A stretch of 64,000 nt of DNA from Flavobacteriaceae bacterium (GCA_003443635.1 CP031964.1:2822321-2886320); one strand, 5' to 3'. Counted from the first letter of the stretch, positions 9,574-18,508 are shown. Numbers and translations are program-made. The notes: generated from the letters alone by a model not told the origin.

Positions 9574-10344
9574 ATGGAACGCATTTTTGCATACATAAAA
9601 TTTTTACTTAGATCTAAAAATCAACATGGTGTTCACTCCCCTTTTGTTTACGATTTAATTACTAAGTGTTTTTATGACAGTAAAAAATACGCCCCTTATT
9701 TTCAATTAAAAAAATACAGACAATTCTTATTACAGAACAAAAACACTATTTCTGTTACCGATTTAGGAGCAAATTCTCGTGTTATGAAAGATAATACAAG
9801 GGTTATTTCTCAAATTTCCAAAAATGCCGGAACAACCTATAAAAGAGCAAAGTTATTATATCGATTAACCTCTTATTTTAAATTCAATACCGTTTTAGAA
9901 TTAGGAACTTCTCTAGGGATGGGTACACAAGCCATACATTTAGGAAATTCAAAAGCAGCTATTACTACTATTGAAGGTTGCCCAAATACTTCTAAAGAAG
10001 CTATAAGTAGTTTTAAAATATTTAATATTAATAACATTAATTGTATTACTGGAGATTTCAATAGAGTTATAAAAGAGCTGACTACAAATACTTATGACTT
10101 TATTTTTTTTGATGGCAATCACCAAAAGGAAGCAACTTTAAATTATTTTGAAACCCTATTACAAACTATTCATAACGATTCTGTATTTATTTTTGATGAT
10201 ATTTATTGGTCTAAAGAAATGACAGAAGCTTGGGAAGAGATAAAACAACATCCAAAAGTAAGTGTTACTATAGATACTTTTTTTTGGGGATTTGTTTTTT
10301 TTAGAAAAGAACAAGAAAAAGAACATTTTACAATTAGAATATAA
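9574..10344 (+). CDS. Class I SAM-dependent methyltransferase (O-methyltransferase-like)
   Basis: A 256-residue protein whose ATG follows the uup stop by a single base, so it is in the same transcription unit. SAM-binding motif I is VLELGTSLGMGTQAIHLG (about 108-125), the acidic post-I segment is TTIEGCP, and the FIFFDGNHQKEATLNYFE stretch (about 173-190) with the later DDIYWSKEM resembles catechol-type O-methyltransferases (Methyltransf_24). The first 40 residues (RSKNQHGVHSPFVYDL) are a conserved N-terminal mark of this Bacteroidota group. The substrate is not known. Confidence 0.82.
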   Translation: MERIFAYIKFLLRSKNQHGVHSPFVYDLITKCFYDSKKYAPYFQLKKYRQFLLQNKNTISVTDLGANSRVMKDNTRVISQISKNAGTTYKRAKLLYRLTSYFKFNTVLELGTSLGMGTQAIHLGNSKAAITTIEGCPNTSKEAISSFKIFNINNINCITGDFNRVIKELTTNTYDFIFFDGNHQKEATLNYFETLLQTIHNDSVFIFDDIYWSKEMTEAWEEIKQHPKVSVTIDTFFWGFVFFRKEQEKEHFTIRI

Positions 10345-10443
10345 AAAGTTATCTACTTTTATTTTCAAAAATCAAGGCACTTTATCAGTAAAAATAGCTT
10401 AAAAAACGTTTAACTTTAATTTTTAACTTTTAACTTGCGTAGC

Positions 10444-11019
10444 ATGAAGGTTTACACAAAAACAGGAGATAAAGGAACTACTGCATTATTTGGCGGAACA
10501 CGTGTTCCTAAACATCATATCCGTATAGAAAGCTATGGTACGGTTGATGAGTTAAACTCGTACATAGGTTTAATTAGAGATCAAGATATCAATCCTGATT
10601 ATAAAAAAATACTTGTCGAAATTCAGGATAGATTGTTTACTGTTGGTGCTATTTTAGCCACCGATCCAGAAAAAGCTATTTTAAAGAGTGGGAAAGAACG
10701 CTTAAATATTCCTAAAATATCTGATGAAGATATCACACTTTTAGAACAGGAAATGGATATGATGGAAGCGCCTTTACCTCCAATGACACATTTTGTACTT
10801 CCAGGTGGGCATCAAACGGTGTCATTCTGTCACATAGCACGCTGTGTGTGCCGTCGTGCCGAACGTTTAGCTACTGCTTTAAATGATATCGAACCCTTTC
10901 AACCTAATACTTTAATGTATTTAAATCGCCTATCCGACTATCTATTTGTATTGGCACGAAAATTGTCCAATGACTTACAAGCAGATGAAGTAAAATGGAT
11001 TCCTAAAAAAAATTCGTAA
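10444..11019 (+). CDS. Cob(I)yrinic acid a,c-diamide adenosyltransferase, PduO type
   Basis: A 191-residue ATP:cob(I)alamin adenosyltransferase of the PduO family, which makes adenosylcobalamin. The N-terminal KVYTKTGDKGTTALFGG (2-18) is the ATP-binding loop of the family, and the helical part has the conserved RCVCRRAERLA and the C-terminal LNRLSDYLFVLAR. I placed the start at the ATG of 10444 instead of an in-frame TTG three codons upstream, because homologues start at this methionine. No cobalamin riboswitch is seen upstream. With MeaB at 27775 it suggests a B12-dependent mutase in this organism. Confidence 0.92.
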   Translation: MKVYTKTGDKGTTALFGGTRVPKHHIRIESYGTVDELNSYIGLIRDQDINPDYKKILVEIQDRLFTVGAILATDPEKAILKSGKERLNIPKISDEDITLLEQEMDMMEAPLPPMTHFVLPGGHQTVSFCHIARCVCRRAERLATALNDIEPFQPNTLMYLNRLSDYLFVLARKLSNDLQADEVKWIPKKNS

Positions 11020-11127
11020 ACATTTATCTTCTAAAAGAATAAACATTGCAAAAAAAATAGTTTTGTTCTAAAATGCAGATCGAAGCTAACGTTCTTGAAA
11101 ATAATGATTAAATAATTATTTTTTTAC

Positions 11128-11157
11128 TTGCATATTTAAACTAAAAAATTATTTTTG
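11128..11157 (+). promoter_or_regulatory. Promoter upstream of the DUF2795 gene
   Basis: TTG (11128-11130), a 19-base spacer and TATTTTTG (11150-11157) match the Bacteroidota promoter pattern closely. The expected transcript would start a few bases later, about 20 bases before the ATG at 11181. Confidence 0.75.
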
Positions 11158-11180
11158 CAAAAAATTAAAATAAGTACAAA

Positions 11181-11402
11181 ATGTATTGGACATTAGAATT
11201 AGCATCTTTTTTAAGTGATGCGCCTTGGCCAGCAACTAAAGACGAATTAATAGATTATTCTATTAGAACTGGAGCCCCCCTAGAGGTTGTAGAGAATCTT
11301 CAATCTATTGAAGACGAAGGAGATTCATATGATTCTATCCAAGAGATTTGGCCTGATTACCCTACAGATGAAGATTATCTCTGGAATGAGGATGAATATT
11401 AA
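11181..11402 (+). CDS. DUF2795 small acidic protein
   Basis: A 73-residue, strongly acidic soluble protein of the DUF2795 family. It begins MYWTLELASFLSDAPWPATK and ends with a run of Asp, Glu and Tyr. This small protein is highly conserved in Flavobacteriaceae but its function is not known to me. It has its own promoter and a terminator right behind it (11426-11450), so it is likely a single-gene unit between the adenosyltransferase and secA. Confidence 0.85.
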   Translation: MYWTLELASFLSDAPWPATKDELIDYSIRTGAPLEVVENLQSIEDEGDSYDSIQEIWPDYPTDEDYLWNEDEY

Positions 11403-11425
11403 ATACAAGCCATTAAAAAATAATT

Positions 11426-11450
11426 AAAAGTCTCATTAGAGGCTTTTTTT
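11426..11450 (+). terminator. Rho-independent terminator after the DUF2795 gene
   Basis: A short hairpin with arms AAAGTCTC and GAGGCTTT (one G-T pair), loop ATTA, runs into seven T residues. It ends the 73-residue gene before the secA promoter. Confidence 0.75.
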
Positions 11451-11486
11451 GTGCTTCATTTTTTCTGATAACACTGTAACAAACAT

Positions 11487-11494
11487 TATCTTTG
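11487..11494 (+). promoter_or_regulatory. Minus-7 element upstream of secA
   Basis: TATCTTTG fits TAnnTTTG and lies 37 bases before the secA ATG. No TTG was found at the usual distance upstream. Confidence 0.55.
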
Positions 11495-11531
11495 ACATCC
11501 TATTTGTTAAAGAGTAAAATAAACATATATA

Positions 11532-14500
11532 ATGAGTTTTTTAAATTCAGTACTTAAAGTATTTGTTGGAGATAAATCCAAACAAGATGTAAAGGCACTT
11601 TCGCCTATAGTTGAGCAAGTAAAATCTTTTGAAGCAAATCTAGAAAGTCTATCTCACGATGAGTTAAGAGCAAAAACTATAGAATTTAAATCTAAAATAG
11701 CTGAAGGCAGAAAAGTTTTTGAAGACGAAATTCTTAAACTTCAAGAAGAAGCAGACACTATTGAAGATATAGATAAAAAAGAAGACATCTATCAAAAAAT
11801 TGATAGCCTTAAAGACGATTCATATAAAGCAACAGAAGAAGTATTAAATACCATCTTACCAGAGGCATTTGCAGTGATTAAAGAAACTGCAAAGCGTTTT
11901 GTAAATAACACCAGTATTACTGTTAATGCTAATGCTTTTGATCGTGAGATCTCTGGAGGTAAAGCTTATGTAAATTTAGATGGAGATAGCGCTACTTGGG
12001 CAAACTCATGGGATGCTGCGGGGAAAGCTATTATCTGGGATATGATACATTACGATGTTCAGCTTATTGGTGGTTCCGCAATGCATCAAGGTAAGATTGC
12101 CGAAATGCAAACAGGTGAAGGTAAAACTTTAGTAGCTACACTTCCTGTGTATTTAAATGCACTTGCTGGTAAAGGAGTACATTTAGTAACCGTTAACGAT
12201 TATCTAGCTAAACGTGATAGTGCATGGATGGCACCTATTTTTGAGTTTCATGGACTGAGCGTAGACTGTATTGATTATCACCAACCAAACTCTGAAGGCA
12301 GACGTAAAGCTTATGAAGCAGATATTACTTACGGAACCAATAATGAATTTGGTTTTGATTATTTGCGTGATAATATGGCACATTCGCCAGACGATTTAGT
12401 ACAACGCCCACACCATTACGCTATTGTAGATGAGGTAGATTCTGTATTAGTTGATGATGCTCGTACGCCACTTATTATTTCAGGACCTATCCCTCAAGGC
12501 GATCGTCACGAATTTAATGAGTTAAAACCAAAAGTTGATGATATTGTTTCTGTACAACGCCAATATTTAACAGGTGTTTTAGCAGAGGCAAAAAAGCTAA
12601 TTGCAGCTGGAGATACTAAAGAAGGAGGGGTACAATTACTACGTGCATATCGTGGTATTCCTAAAAACAAAGCACTGATAAAGTTTTTAAGTGAAGAAGG
12701 GATCAAACAATTACTTCAAAAAACTGAAAATGCTTATATGCAGGATAACAATAGAGAAATGCATAAGATCGATGCAGAACTTTATTATGTTATTGATGAA
12801 AAAAATAATCAGATTGAATTATCAGATAAAGGTGTAGATTATCTTTCCGGGAAAGATGATCCCGATTTCTTTGTAATGCCTGAAATGGGTATTGAGATTG
12901 CTAAAATTGAAGCACAAGGCCTTTCGGCAGAAAAAGAAGCTGAGCTTAAAGAAAATTTGTTTCGTGATTTTGGAATTAAATCCGAGCGTATCCATACTTT
13001 AAATCAGTTATTAAAAGCTTACGCATTGTTTGAAAAGGACAATCAGTACGTTGTTATGGATAACAAAGTAATGATTGTAGATGAGCAAACTGGTCGTATT
13101 ATGGATGGACGTCGTTATAGTGACGGATTACACCAAGCGATCGAAGCTAAAGAAAACGTAAAGATTGAAGCTGCCACACAAACCTTTGCTACGGTAACAC
13201 TTCAAAATTACTTTAGGATGTATCGCAAGTTGTCTGGTATGACGGGTACTGCGGTAACAGAAGCAGGTGAACTTTGGGAGATCTATAAATTAGATGTGGT
13301 AGAAATTCCTACCAACCGCCCTATTGCCAGAGATGATCGTGAAGATTTAGTATATAAAACTAAGCGTGAAAAATATAATGCTGTAATTGATGAAGTAACA
13401 AAACTATCACAATCTGGTCGTCCGGTACTTATTGGTACCACCAATGTGGAGATTAGTGAGTTACTTGGCAAGATGTTGAGTATTCGTAAAGTACCACATA
13501 ACGTCTTAAATGCAAAATTGCATAAAAAAGAAGCAGATATTGTGGCAGAAGCTGGTAAACCAGGGCAAGTAACTATAGCTACCAATATGGCTGGTCGTGG
13601 TACCGATATTAAATTAATAGATCAGGTTAAAGATGCTGGTGGATTAGCCATTGTGGGTACAGAACGTCACGATTCGCGTCGTGTAGATAGACAGTTACGT
13701 GGTCGTGCTGGTCGTCAGGGAGATCCGGGAAGCTCGCAATTTTATGTGTCTCTAGAAGATAATTTAATGCGTTTATTTGGTAGTGAGCGAATTGCGAAAA
13801 TGATGGACAGAATGGGATTAAAAGAAGGCGAAGTAATTCAGCATTCTATGATCTCTAAGTCTATTGAGCGTGCACAGAAAAAAGTAGAAGAAAACAACTT
13901 TGGAGTACGTAAGCGATTATTAGAGTATGATGATGTGATGAACGCTCAACGTGAGGTAGTATACAAACGACGTTACCATGCTTTATTTGGAGATCGTTTA
14001 CGCGTAGATCTTGCTAATATGATCTACGATACTTCAGAAGGTATTGCGCAAACCAATAAAGATGCTAACGATTTTAAAAATTTCGAATTCGAATTAATTC
14101 GTTATTTCTCGATGAGTTCTCCAATTACAGAAGAAGAGTTTGGGAAACTTAGCGAACAAGATATCGCTTCAAAAATTTATACAGCAGCATTTGATCATTA
14201 TAAAGAAAAAATGCGTCGTAATGCAGAGATTGCATTCCCTGTCATTAAAAATGTATACGAAACACAGCGTAATCAGTTCCAACGTATAGTAGTACCATTT
14301 ACAGATGGTATTAAAAGTTTACAAGTAGTTACCGATTTAGAGAAAGCTTATGAAACTAATGGTAAGCAATTAATTACCGATTTCGAGAAAAACATCTCAT
14401 TAGCCATTATTGACGATGCCTGGAAAACACATTTACGTAAAATGGATGAGTTAAAGCAATCGGTACAATTAGCGGTACATGAGCAAAAAGATCCTTTATT

Positions 14501-14885
14501 AATTTATAAGTTCGAATCGTTCGAGCTGTTTAAACAAATGATCGATCAGGTAAATAAAGATGTGATCTCTTTCTTATTTAAAGGGGAGTTACCACAAGAA
14601 ACCACAGATACTATCCAGGAAGCTAGAACTAGACGTAAAGAAAAGTTAGAAACGACTAAAGAAGAGATTCCTAATATGGATGAGCGTTCTGCACAAAGTA
14701 GAGCTGCTGGCGGTAATACACAAGCGCAACAAGTGGTAGAAACTATTGTACGTGATAAACCAAAAATTGGGCGTAACGATCGTGTTACCATTAAAAATGT
14801 GATGAATGGTGAAAATAAAACCCTTAAATACAAACAAGCAGAACACTTAATTGCTAAAGGTGATTGGGTTTTGGTTGAAGATTAA
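11532..14885 (+). CDS. secA: Preprotein translocase ATPase SecA
   Basis: The motor of the Sec pathway, 1117 residues, which pushes unfolded preproteins through SecYEG. Walker A is MQTGEGKTLV (about 190-199), the Walker B region is VDEVDSVLVDDARTPL (about 298-313), and motif VI is GRAGRQGDPGSSQFY (about 724-738). It is some 200 residues longer than the E. coli protein because of inserts in the first nucleotide-binding and substrate-binding parts, as is usual in Bacteroidota. The C terminus ends in KYKQAEHLIAKGDWVLVED and has no cysteine-rich zinc motif, so SecB binding of the E. coli kind is not expected. A strong terminator follows at 14921. Confidence 0.97.
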   Translation: MSFLNSVLKVFVGDKSKQDVKALSPIVEQVKSFEANLESLSHDELRAKTIEFKSKIAEGRKVFEDEILKLQEEADTIEDIDKKEDIYQKIDSLKDDSYKATEEVLNTILPEAFAVIKETAKRFVNNTSITVNANAFDREISGGKAYVNLDGDSATWANSWDAAGKAIIWDMIHYDVQLIGGSAMHQGKIAEMQTGEGKTLVATLPVYLNALAGKGVHLVTVNDYLAKRDSAWMAPIFEFHGLSVDCIDYHQPNSEGRRKAYEADITYGTNNEFGFDYLRDNMAHSPDDLVQRPHHYAIVDEVDSVLVDDARTPLIISGPIPQGDRHEFNELKPKVDDIVSVQRQYLTGVLAEAKKLIAAGDTKEGGVQLLRAYRGIPKNKALIKFLSEEGIKQLLQKTENAYMQDNNREMHKIDAELYYVIDEKNNQIELSDKGVDYLSGKDDPDFFVMPEMGIEIAKIEAQGLSAEKEAELKENLFRDFGIKSERIHTLNQLLKAYALFEKDNQYVVMDNKVMIVDEQTGRIMDGRRYSDGLHQAIEAKENVKIEAATQTFATVTLQNYFRMYRKLSGMTGTAVTEAGELWEIYKLDVVEIPTNRPIARDDREDLVYKTKREKYNAVIDEVTKLSQSGRPVLIGTTNVEISELLGKMLSIRKVPHNVLNAKLHKKEADIVAEAGKPGQVTIATNMAGRGTDIKLIDQVKDAGGLAIVGTERHDSRRVDRQLRGRAGRQGDPGSSQFYVSLEDNLMRLFGSERIAKMMDRMGLKEGEVIQHSMISKSIERAQKKVEENNFGVRKRLLEYDDVMNAQREVVYKRRYHALFGDRLRVDLANMIYDTSEGIAQTNKDANDFKNFEFELIRYFSMSSPITEEEFGKLSEQDIASKIYTAAFDHYKEKMRRNAEIAFPVIKNVYETQRNQFQRIVVPFTDGIKSLQVVTDLEKAYETNGKQLITDFEKNISLAIIDDAWKTHLRKMDELKQSVQLAVHEQKDPLLIYKFESFELFKQMIDQVNKDVISFLFKGELPQETTDTIQEARTRRKEKLETTKEEIPNMDERSAQSRAAGGNTQAQQVVETIVRDKPKIGRNDRVTIKNVMNGENKTLKYKQAEHLIAKGDWVLVED

Positions 14886-14920
14886 TTAATTCTTGCGAAA
14901 GCAGAGATCCTATAAAATAA

Positions 14921-14957
14921 AATCCTGATAGCAACAAATATGCTATCAGGATTTTTT
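14921..14957 (+). terminator. Strong rho-independent terminator after secA
   Basis: A perfect 13-base-pair stem (AATCCTGATAGCA with its complement) around a 7-base loop is followed by a T run. It lies 36 bases after the secA stop codon. Confidence 0.92.
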
Positions 14958-14995
14958 CTTACATTTAATAAAAATATCTGTAATACACATATAAG

Positions 14996-15027
14996 AGATA
15001 TATAGTTACTAAAGTAACTATATATCT
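14996..15027. repeat. Perfect 15-bp inverted repeat upstream of the accessory block
   Basis: AGATATATAGTTACT (14996-15010) is separated by AA from its exact reverse complement (15013-15027). There is no T run, so it is not a standard terminator. Directly after it come GTTAGGC (15030-15036) and the start of the exported-protein gene at 15062. It could be an operator, a cruciform site or the edge of a mobile element; nothing in the sequence decides. Confidence 0.7.
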
Positions 15028-15061
15028 ACGTTAGGCAACATATGAAACCAACAAAACGCAA

Positions 15062-16765
15062 ATGAAAAAACAATTATTTACTTTAATAATTCTATTAGCC
15101 TCATTCTTAACTTTTGCACAAGAAAAATTTGAACCAACAATTCTAATACTTCCCCCAAATGAAACAAAGTATGAGAAATCATTCAAGAAAGAAATAGCAG
15201 AATACAACAGCAGTATTGAAAAAAACAACAATACTTCAGAAACAGAATCTTATCTTAATTCTGAAGATTTTTTATCACAACCCGAAAACATTCGAGAGAT
15301 GATAAAAAGTGAAATAGAATTTACTAAAAACATAGATTTTTTTAAAAATGCAAGTTCTATTTCCGAACAATTTTTAGCATATCGTTTTTTTGAAAAATTC
15401 CCAAATCTATTAATTATTCTAAAAGACAAAAAAAGTGATGGTTCTTTAAATAATTTAAAAAGTATATCCGAAAATGAGAAATTTCAGTATGTTCTTAATT
15501 TCTCAAAAATTGAGTTGTACAAACAAAATGATGTTGGTTATGCCAAAATCAAAATTGAACTATTTGACAACATATCAAACTCTATAGTTTTAGATAAATC
15601 TTATATTGGAGATTGGAATAATCCAGGATTTGAGTTTGCGTGTACTAATGAATCAATTAACTGTACAATTAACAATGCTTTGTCGAAAGCATTGAACGAT
15701 ATTATTTACACAGTTGCAATTAACAGTCCGACATTAAAAAAAGAAAAACAATTAAGTCAAGAAAGATTTAATATTCTTTCAAATGAATATTTAAGAAAAG
15801 AGTTTGATGAGCAATTTTTAAAAACCATTTTATCTAACAATAATGATAAACCTTTTCAATTATTGCTAAATGCTGACGAAACAAAATTTGTAGCTTTTTT
15901 TATTGAACAAGTCTCTTCTCAAGATTTTAAAGGTTTAACTAAAAATAAGAAAGATAAAAACGTAAAAATCATTTCACCAAATGACATTAAGGACAAGAAG
16001 TTTCTCGAAGAAATTCCAAGAACATATGCTTACATTATAAAAGCTGTGAAATACAATGATAAATGGTATTATGAAAAATCAAAAGTTACTTATTTTCAAG
16101 CAAACTCAATAAATGAAGGACAAGAACAATATTTTAATAATCTTCAACAATGGAATTTTTTCAAAGAAAATTCAACAGAATTAAATCCTGACTTTTGGGA
16201 AACAAATTTATTTGAAAAAGTCCCTGATTTAAAAAAAGACCCAGATTGGGATAAATATGGAGAATCGATATGGAAAACTGATGAAGTTAATAATCGAAAT
16301 TACATTGGATTATACGAAATTGTTGCTGACTCTTTAAGAAAAGAGAAACAATCAAAAAACACTGCTTTTGAAGAAAAACTAAATAAAAACATTTTTAACC
16401 CTGCATATGAAATTTTAAAGAAAAATAATCCTAACAATTATTCAAAATTATCTGTTCATTCTTTAATATATTCAGAAAACAGAGGTTTAGCAATTAATCC
16501 TGTGTTAGTAACCGACAAGGAAGGAATTAAAAAACTTCACTATTTCTTGGCTTTTAATGATTCCCAAAAATTATATGAATGGAACTATTTTGAGCCTGTA
16601 ACTATTAAAGGTAATTTATTTGGAAGCAAGGTTGTTGACCAAATTGGTTCTGTAACCGAATGGAATTTTTCCGTTGACAATCTAAATGATGACAAATTTT
16701 GGAATCAATATGTTTTACTAAAACAAGGAAGTGATTATAAATATTTAAAGGAAATAAAAAAATAA
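15062..16765 (+). CDS. Exported protein of unknown function
   Basis: A 567-residue protein that I do not recognise. It starts with a clear Sec signal peptide (KKQLFTLIILLASFLTFA, cleavage near residue 19) and has no later membrane segment, so it is probably periplasmic, or released by another route; no T9SS sorting domain is seen. The mature part is rich in Lys, Asp, Glu and Asn, with aromatic-rich stretches such as KYNDKWYYEKSKVTYF and NLQQWNFFKEN. It lies alone between the 15-bp palindrome (14996) and the first long palindromic element (16774), downstream of secA, and may have been gained with that block. Confidence 0.75.
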   Translation: MKKQLFTLIILLASFLTFAQEKFEPTILILPPNETKYEKSFKKEIAEYNSSIEKNNNTSETESYLNSEDFLSQPENIREMIKSEIEFTKNIDFFKNASSISEQFLAYRFFEKFPNLLIILKDKKSDGSLNNLKSISENEKFQYVLNFSKIELYKQNDVGYAKIKIELFDNISNSIVLDKSYIGDWNNPGFEFACTNESINCTINNALSKALNDIIYTVAINSPTLKKEKQLSQERFNILSNEYLRKEFDEQFLKTILSNNNDKPFQLLLNADETKFVAFFIEQVSSQDFKGLTKNKKDKNVKIISPNDIKDKKFLEEIPRTYAYIIKAVKYNDKWYYEKSKVTYFQANSINEGQEQYFNNLQQWNFFKENSTELNPDFWETNLFEKVPDLKKDPDWDKYGESIWKTDEVNNRNYIGLYEIVADSLRKEKQSKNTAFEEKLNKNIFNPAYEILKKNNPNNYSKLSVHSLIYSENRGLAINPVLVTDKEGIKKLHYFLAFNDSQKLYEWNYFEPVTIKGNLFGSKVVDQIGSVTEWNFSVDNLNDDKFWNQYVLLKQGSDYKYLKEIKK

Positions 16766-16773
16766 AGCCAGCT

Positions 16774-16906
16774 GGTAACAACGTGTATAAGCCATTACTT
16801 GGTCAGAGCTACTTTGGAAAATTCTTGCGGATTTTCCAACTGAGTTTTGTACTTGGATTGGTTCACGCTAAACCACGCAACGGCTCATACACAAACCGTT
16901 GTAACC
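16774..16906. repeat. Long imperfect-palindrome element, copy 1
   Basis: The outer arms are GGTAACAACGTGTATAAGCC (16774-16793) and a 25-base right arm (16882-16906) whose reverse complement matches it apart from a few substitutions and an extra GTTT-type bulge. In the centre is a hairpin with stem TTGGAAAATTC / GGATTTTCCAA (16814-16839) and loop TTGC. The same plan, length and core words recur in copy 2 at 18354-18479. It fills the whole gap between the exported-protein gene and the PIN-like gene. Confidence 0.75.
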
Positions 16907-16922
16907 AATGCGAAAATCCTAA

Positions 16923-18338
16923 ATGGTAAGAATATATTTTGATAAGCAGATTTTTAGTCATCTCTTCAAACAAGAGAAAAGTCAATATGTCAAATTATTA
17001 GAAAAAATAAGAATTCAAAAAGCAAGTTTATTTTGTTATTCTCATGCTCATTTACTTGATTTAAAAAACGATAAAACAGATATAAAATATTCAGAGTTAA
17101 AATTTATCGATTCCATTGTGAATGATAATTATCTCTCTTACCACGCAATTGAAAAAAAGACATCTTGTTATTTAGCAAGACCTTTAGAGGCATTCGCTGA
17201 TGTTGAAAATGAAACAGATCACATTGACTTCTCTAGTTTGTTTGACTTTGACACAAGTAATTTAAATCCTGAAGAATTAGAAAAAATTCAAGCTGCAAAA
17301 ACCTTATTAACCGAAACTAAATTAGATTTTAATTTCCCTGGACTTGAAAATATGGATTCAGAATTATCTGATCCATTAAAAAACATTATTCCAGTTGGAG
17401 AAGAACCAATGTCAATAATGCAATGGGGCGAAAAGTTTTTAGGGATGGTAAATAATATGAAAGAAGATAAAACCATTTATAAGGGTTTAAGAAATCTCAC
17501 TGATAAGCATATTAATAACGGGAAATTTACAATTGAATATGATGAAATCGATTTTAATGAAGACCTAAAAGATTCTCAACTTCAAAAAACTTTTACTGAA
17601 TATGTAAATAGTAATCTAAATCCCAATGGTGATAAAGAAATTTCAAAATATGATTTTTTTAATAATGCCTATTTTACTCTAGATATATTAGGGATAAGCA
17701 AAGAACCATCAAAAAGTGTAAGATTCAATAATATGCTAAATGATGGAATTCACAGTTATTATGGAGCTTATTGTGATTGTGTAGTGTCTGATGACCAAGG
17801 TTTTCTTAAAAAGACAAGAGCGCTCTACAAACTACTTGGAATTGACACAAAGGTTATGCATGTGGATGATTTTATAAAGTCATTTGATTTCATTGTAGAA
17901 AAAGAAGAAAAAGACCAAATAGCTTTCTCTAAACTATTAATCAATGATTTAAAAAATGGTTTAGTAATTGATTCATACAAATCATTAGATAGAAATAGAG
18001 AAACTGAAACAATTAAACCTGTTCATCACTATTTAGGATTTTTTAATAGAATAGATAAAATTCATGAAGATGGAAGAAACTATTTGTATTTCTATCGAAT
18101 AACTAAGAATTATTCGAAGTTCACTTTCATCCGAGAATATGAATTAGTTGTTAATAATGCAATAGAAATCTTTGGAACTGATATGTATTTCAAAGAAAAA
18201 TTTGAATGGGAAAAAGAGAAAGATTTAATTCAATCAGGAAATTGGCAAGGTAGAACTTGGGAATTTGATAGCTATACTCTAAAAATTGAGTGTAATAAAG
18301 GTTCTGGCGATTTAAGTATATTGATATCAATAAATTAA
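16923..18338 (+). CDS. Probable PIN-like domain protein with a large internal insert
   Basis: A 471-residue protein. The N terminus, RIYFDKQIFSHLF (3-15), looks like the first strand and helix of a PIN domain with its first acidic residue at Asp7. The other end of a PIN fold appears far away, at about 277-300: HSYYGAYCDCVVSDDQGFLK, where Cys-Asp and Ser-Asp-Asp match the usual acidic pair before the last helix, followed by the strand TKVMHVDDF. If so, it is a possible metal-dependent RNase with a roughly 200-residue helical insert and a C-terminal extra domain (about 320-471). No partner antitoxin gene lies next to it; it is flanked by two palindromic elements. Confidence 0.6.
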   Translation: MVRIYFDKQIFSHLFKQEKSQYVKLLEKIRIQKASLFCYSHAHLLDLKNDKTDIKYSELKFIDSIVNDNYLSYHAIEKKTSCYLARPLEAFADVENETDHIDFSSLFDFDTSNLNPEELEKIQAAKTLLTETKLDFNFPGLENMDSELSDPLKNIIPVGEEPMSIMQWGEKFLGMVNNMKEDKTIYKGLRNLTDKHINNGKFTIEYDEIDFNEDLKDSQLQKTFTEYVNSNLNPNGDKEISKYDFFNNAYFTLDILGISKEPSKSVRFNNMLNDGIHSYYGAYCDCVVSDDQGFLKKTRALYKLLGIDTKVMHVDDFIKSFDFIVEKEEKDQIAFSKLLINDLKNGLVIDSYKSLDRNRETETIKPVHHYLGFFNRIDKIHEDGRNYLYFYRITKNYSKFTFIREYELVVNNAIEIFGTDMYFKEKFEWEKEKDLIQSGNWQGRTWEFDSYTLKIECNKGSGDLSILISIN

Positions 18339-18353
18339 AAATGCACAGGCTAC

Positions 18354-18479
18354 AACAACGTGTATAACCAATTGCTTGGTTTGTGTGTACTCGGAAAATC
18401 CTAGCGGATTTTCTATTCGGTTTGTATTTGCTAACTTAGTACCAACACAACCTAACATACACAAACACAATGTGTGTAA
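18354..18479. repeat. Long imperfect-palindrome element, copy 2
   Basis: It starts AACAACGTGTATAACC (18354-18369), has a central hairpin GAAAATCC / GGATTTTC with loop TAGC (18394-18413), and ends with CATACACAAAC (18456-18466) and a TGTGTGTAA run. The left arm, hairpin and CATACACAAAC are shared with copy 1 at 16774, in the same order and nearly the same spacing. It separates the PIN-like gene from the VOC gene. Confidence 0.72.
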
Positions 18480-18508
18480 ATCACAAAAAATAATAAAATA
18501 GCAATTCA

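Noticed and set aside
10345..10443. Cobalamin riboswitch before the adenosyltransferase gene
   Set aside because: The gap is only about 100 bases and lacks a recognisable B12 box (GCCACTG).
13283..13585. Minus-strand open frame inside secA
   Set aside because: A shadow of the conserved motif region of secA with no start signal or family features.
14996..18479. Integron or chromosomal cassette array
   Set aside because: Only two short core-like words (GTTAGGC, ACCTAAC) fit the integron consensus, the arms of copy 1 do not, and no integrase gene lies in the window. Kept as an open question under the palindromic elements instead of being called.
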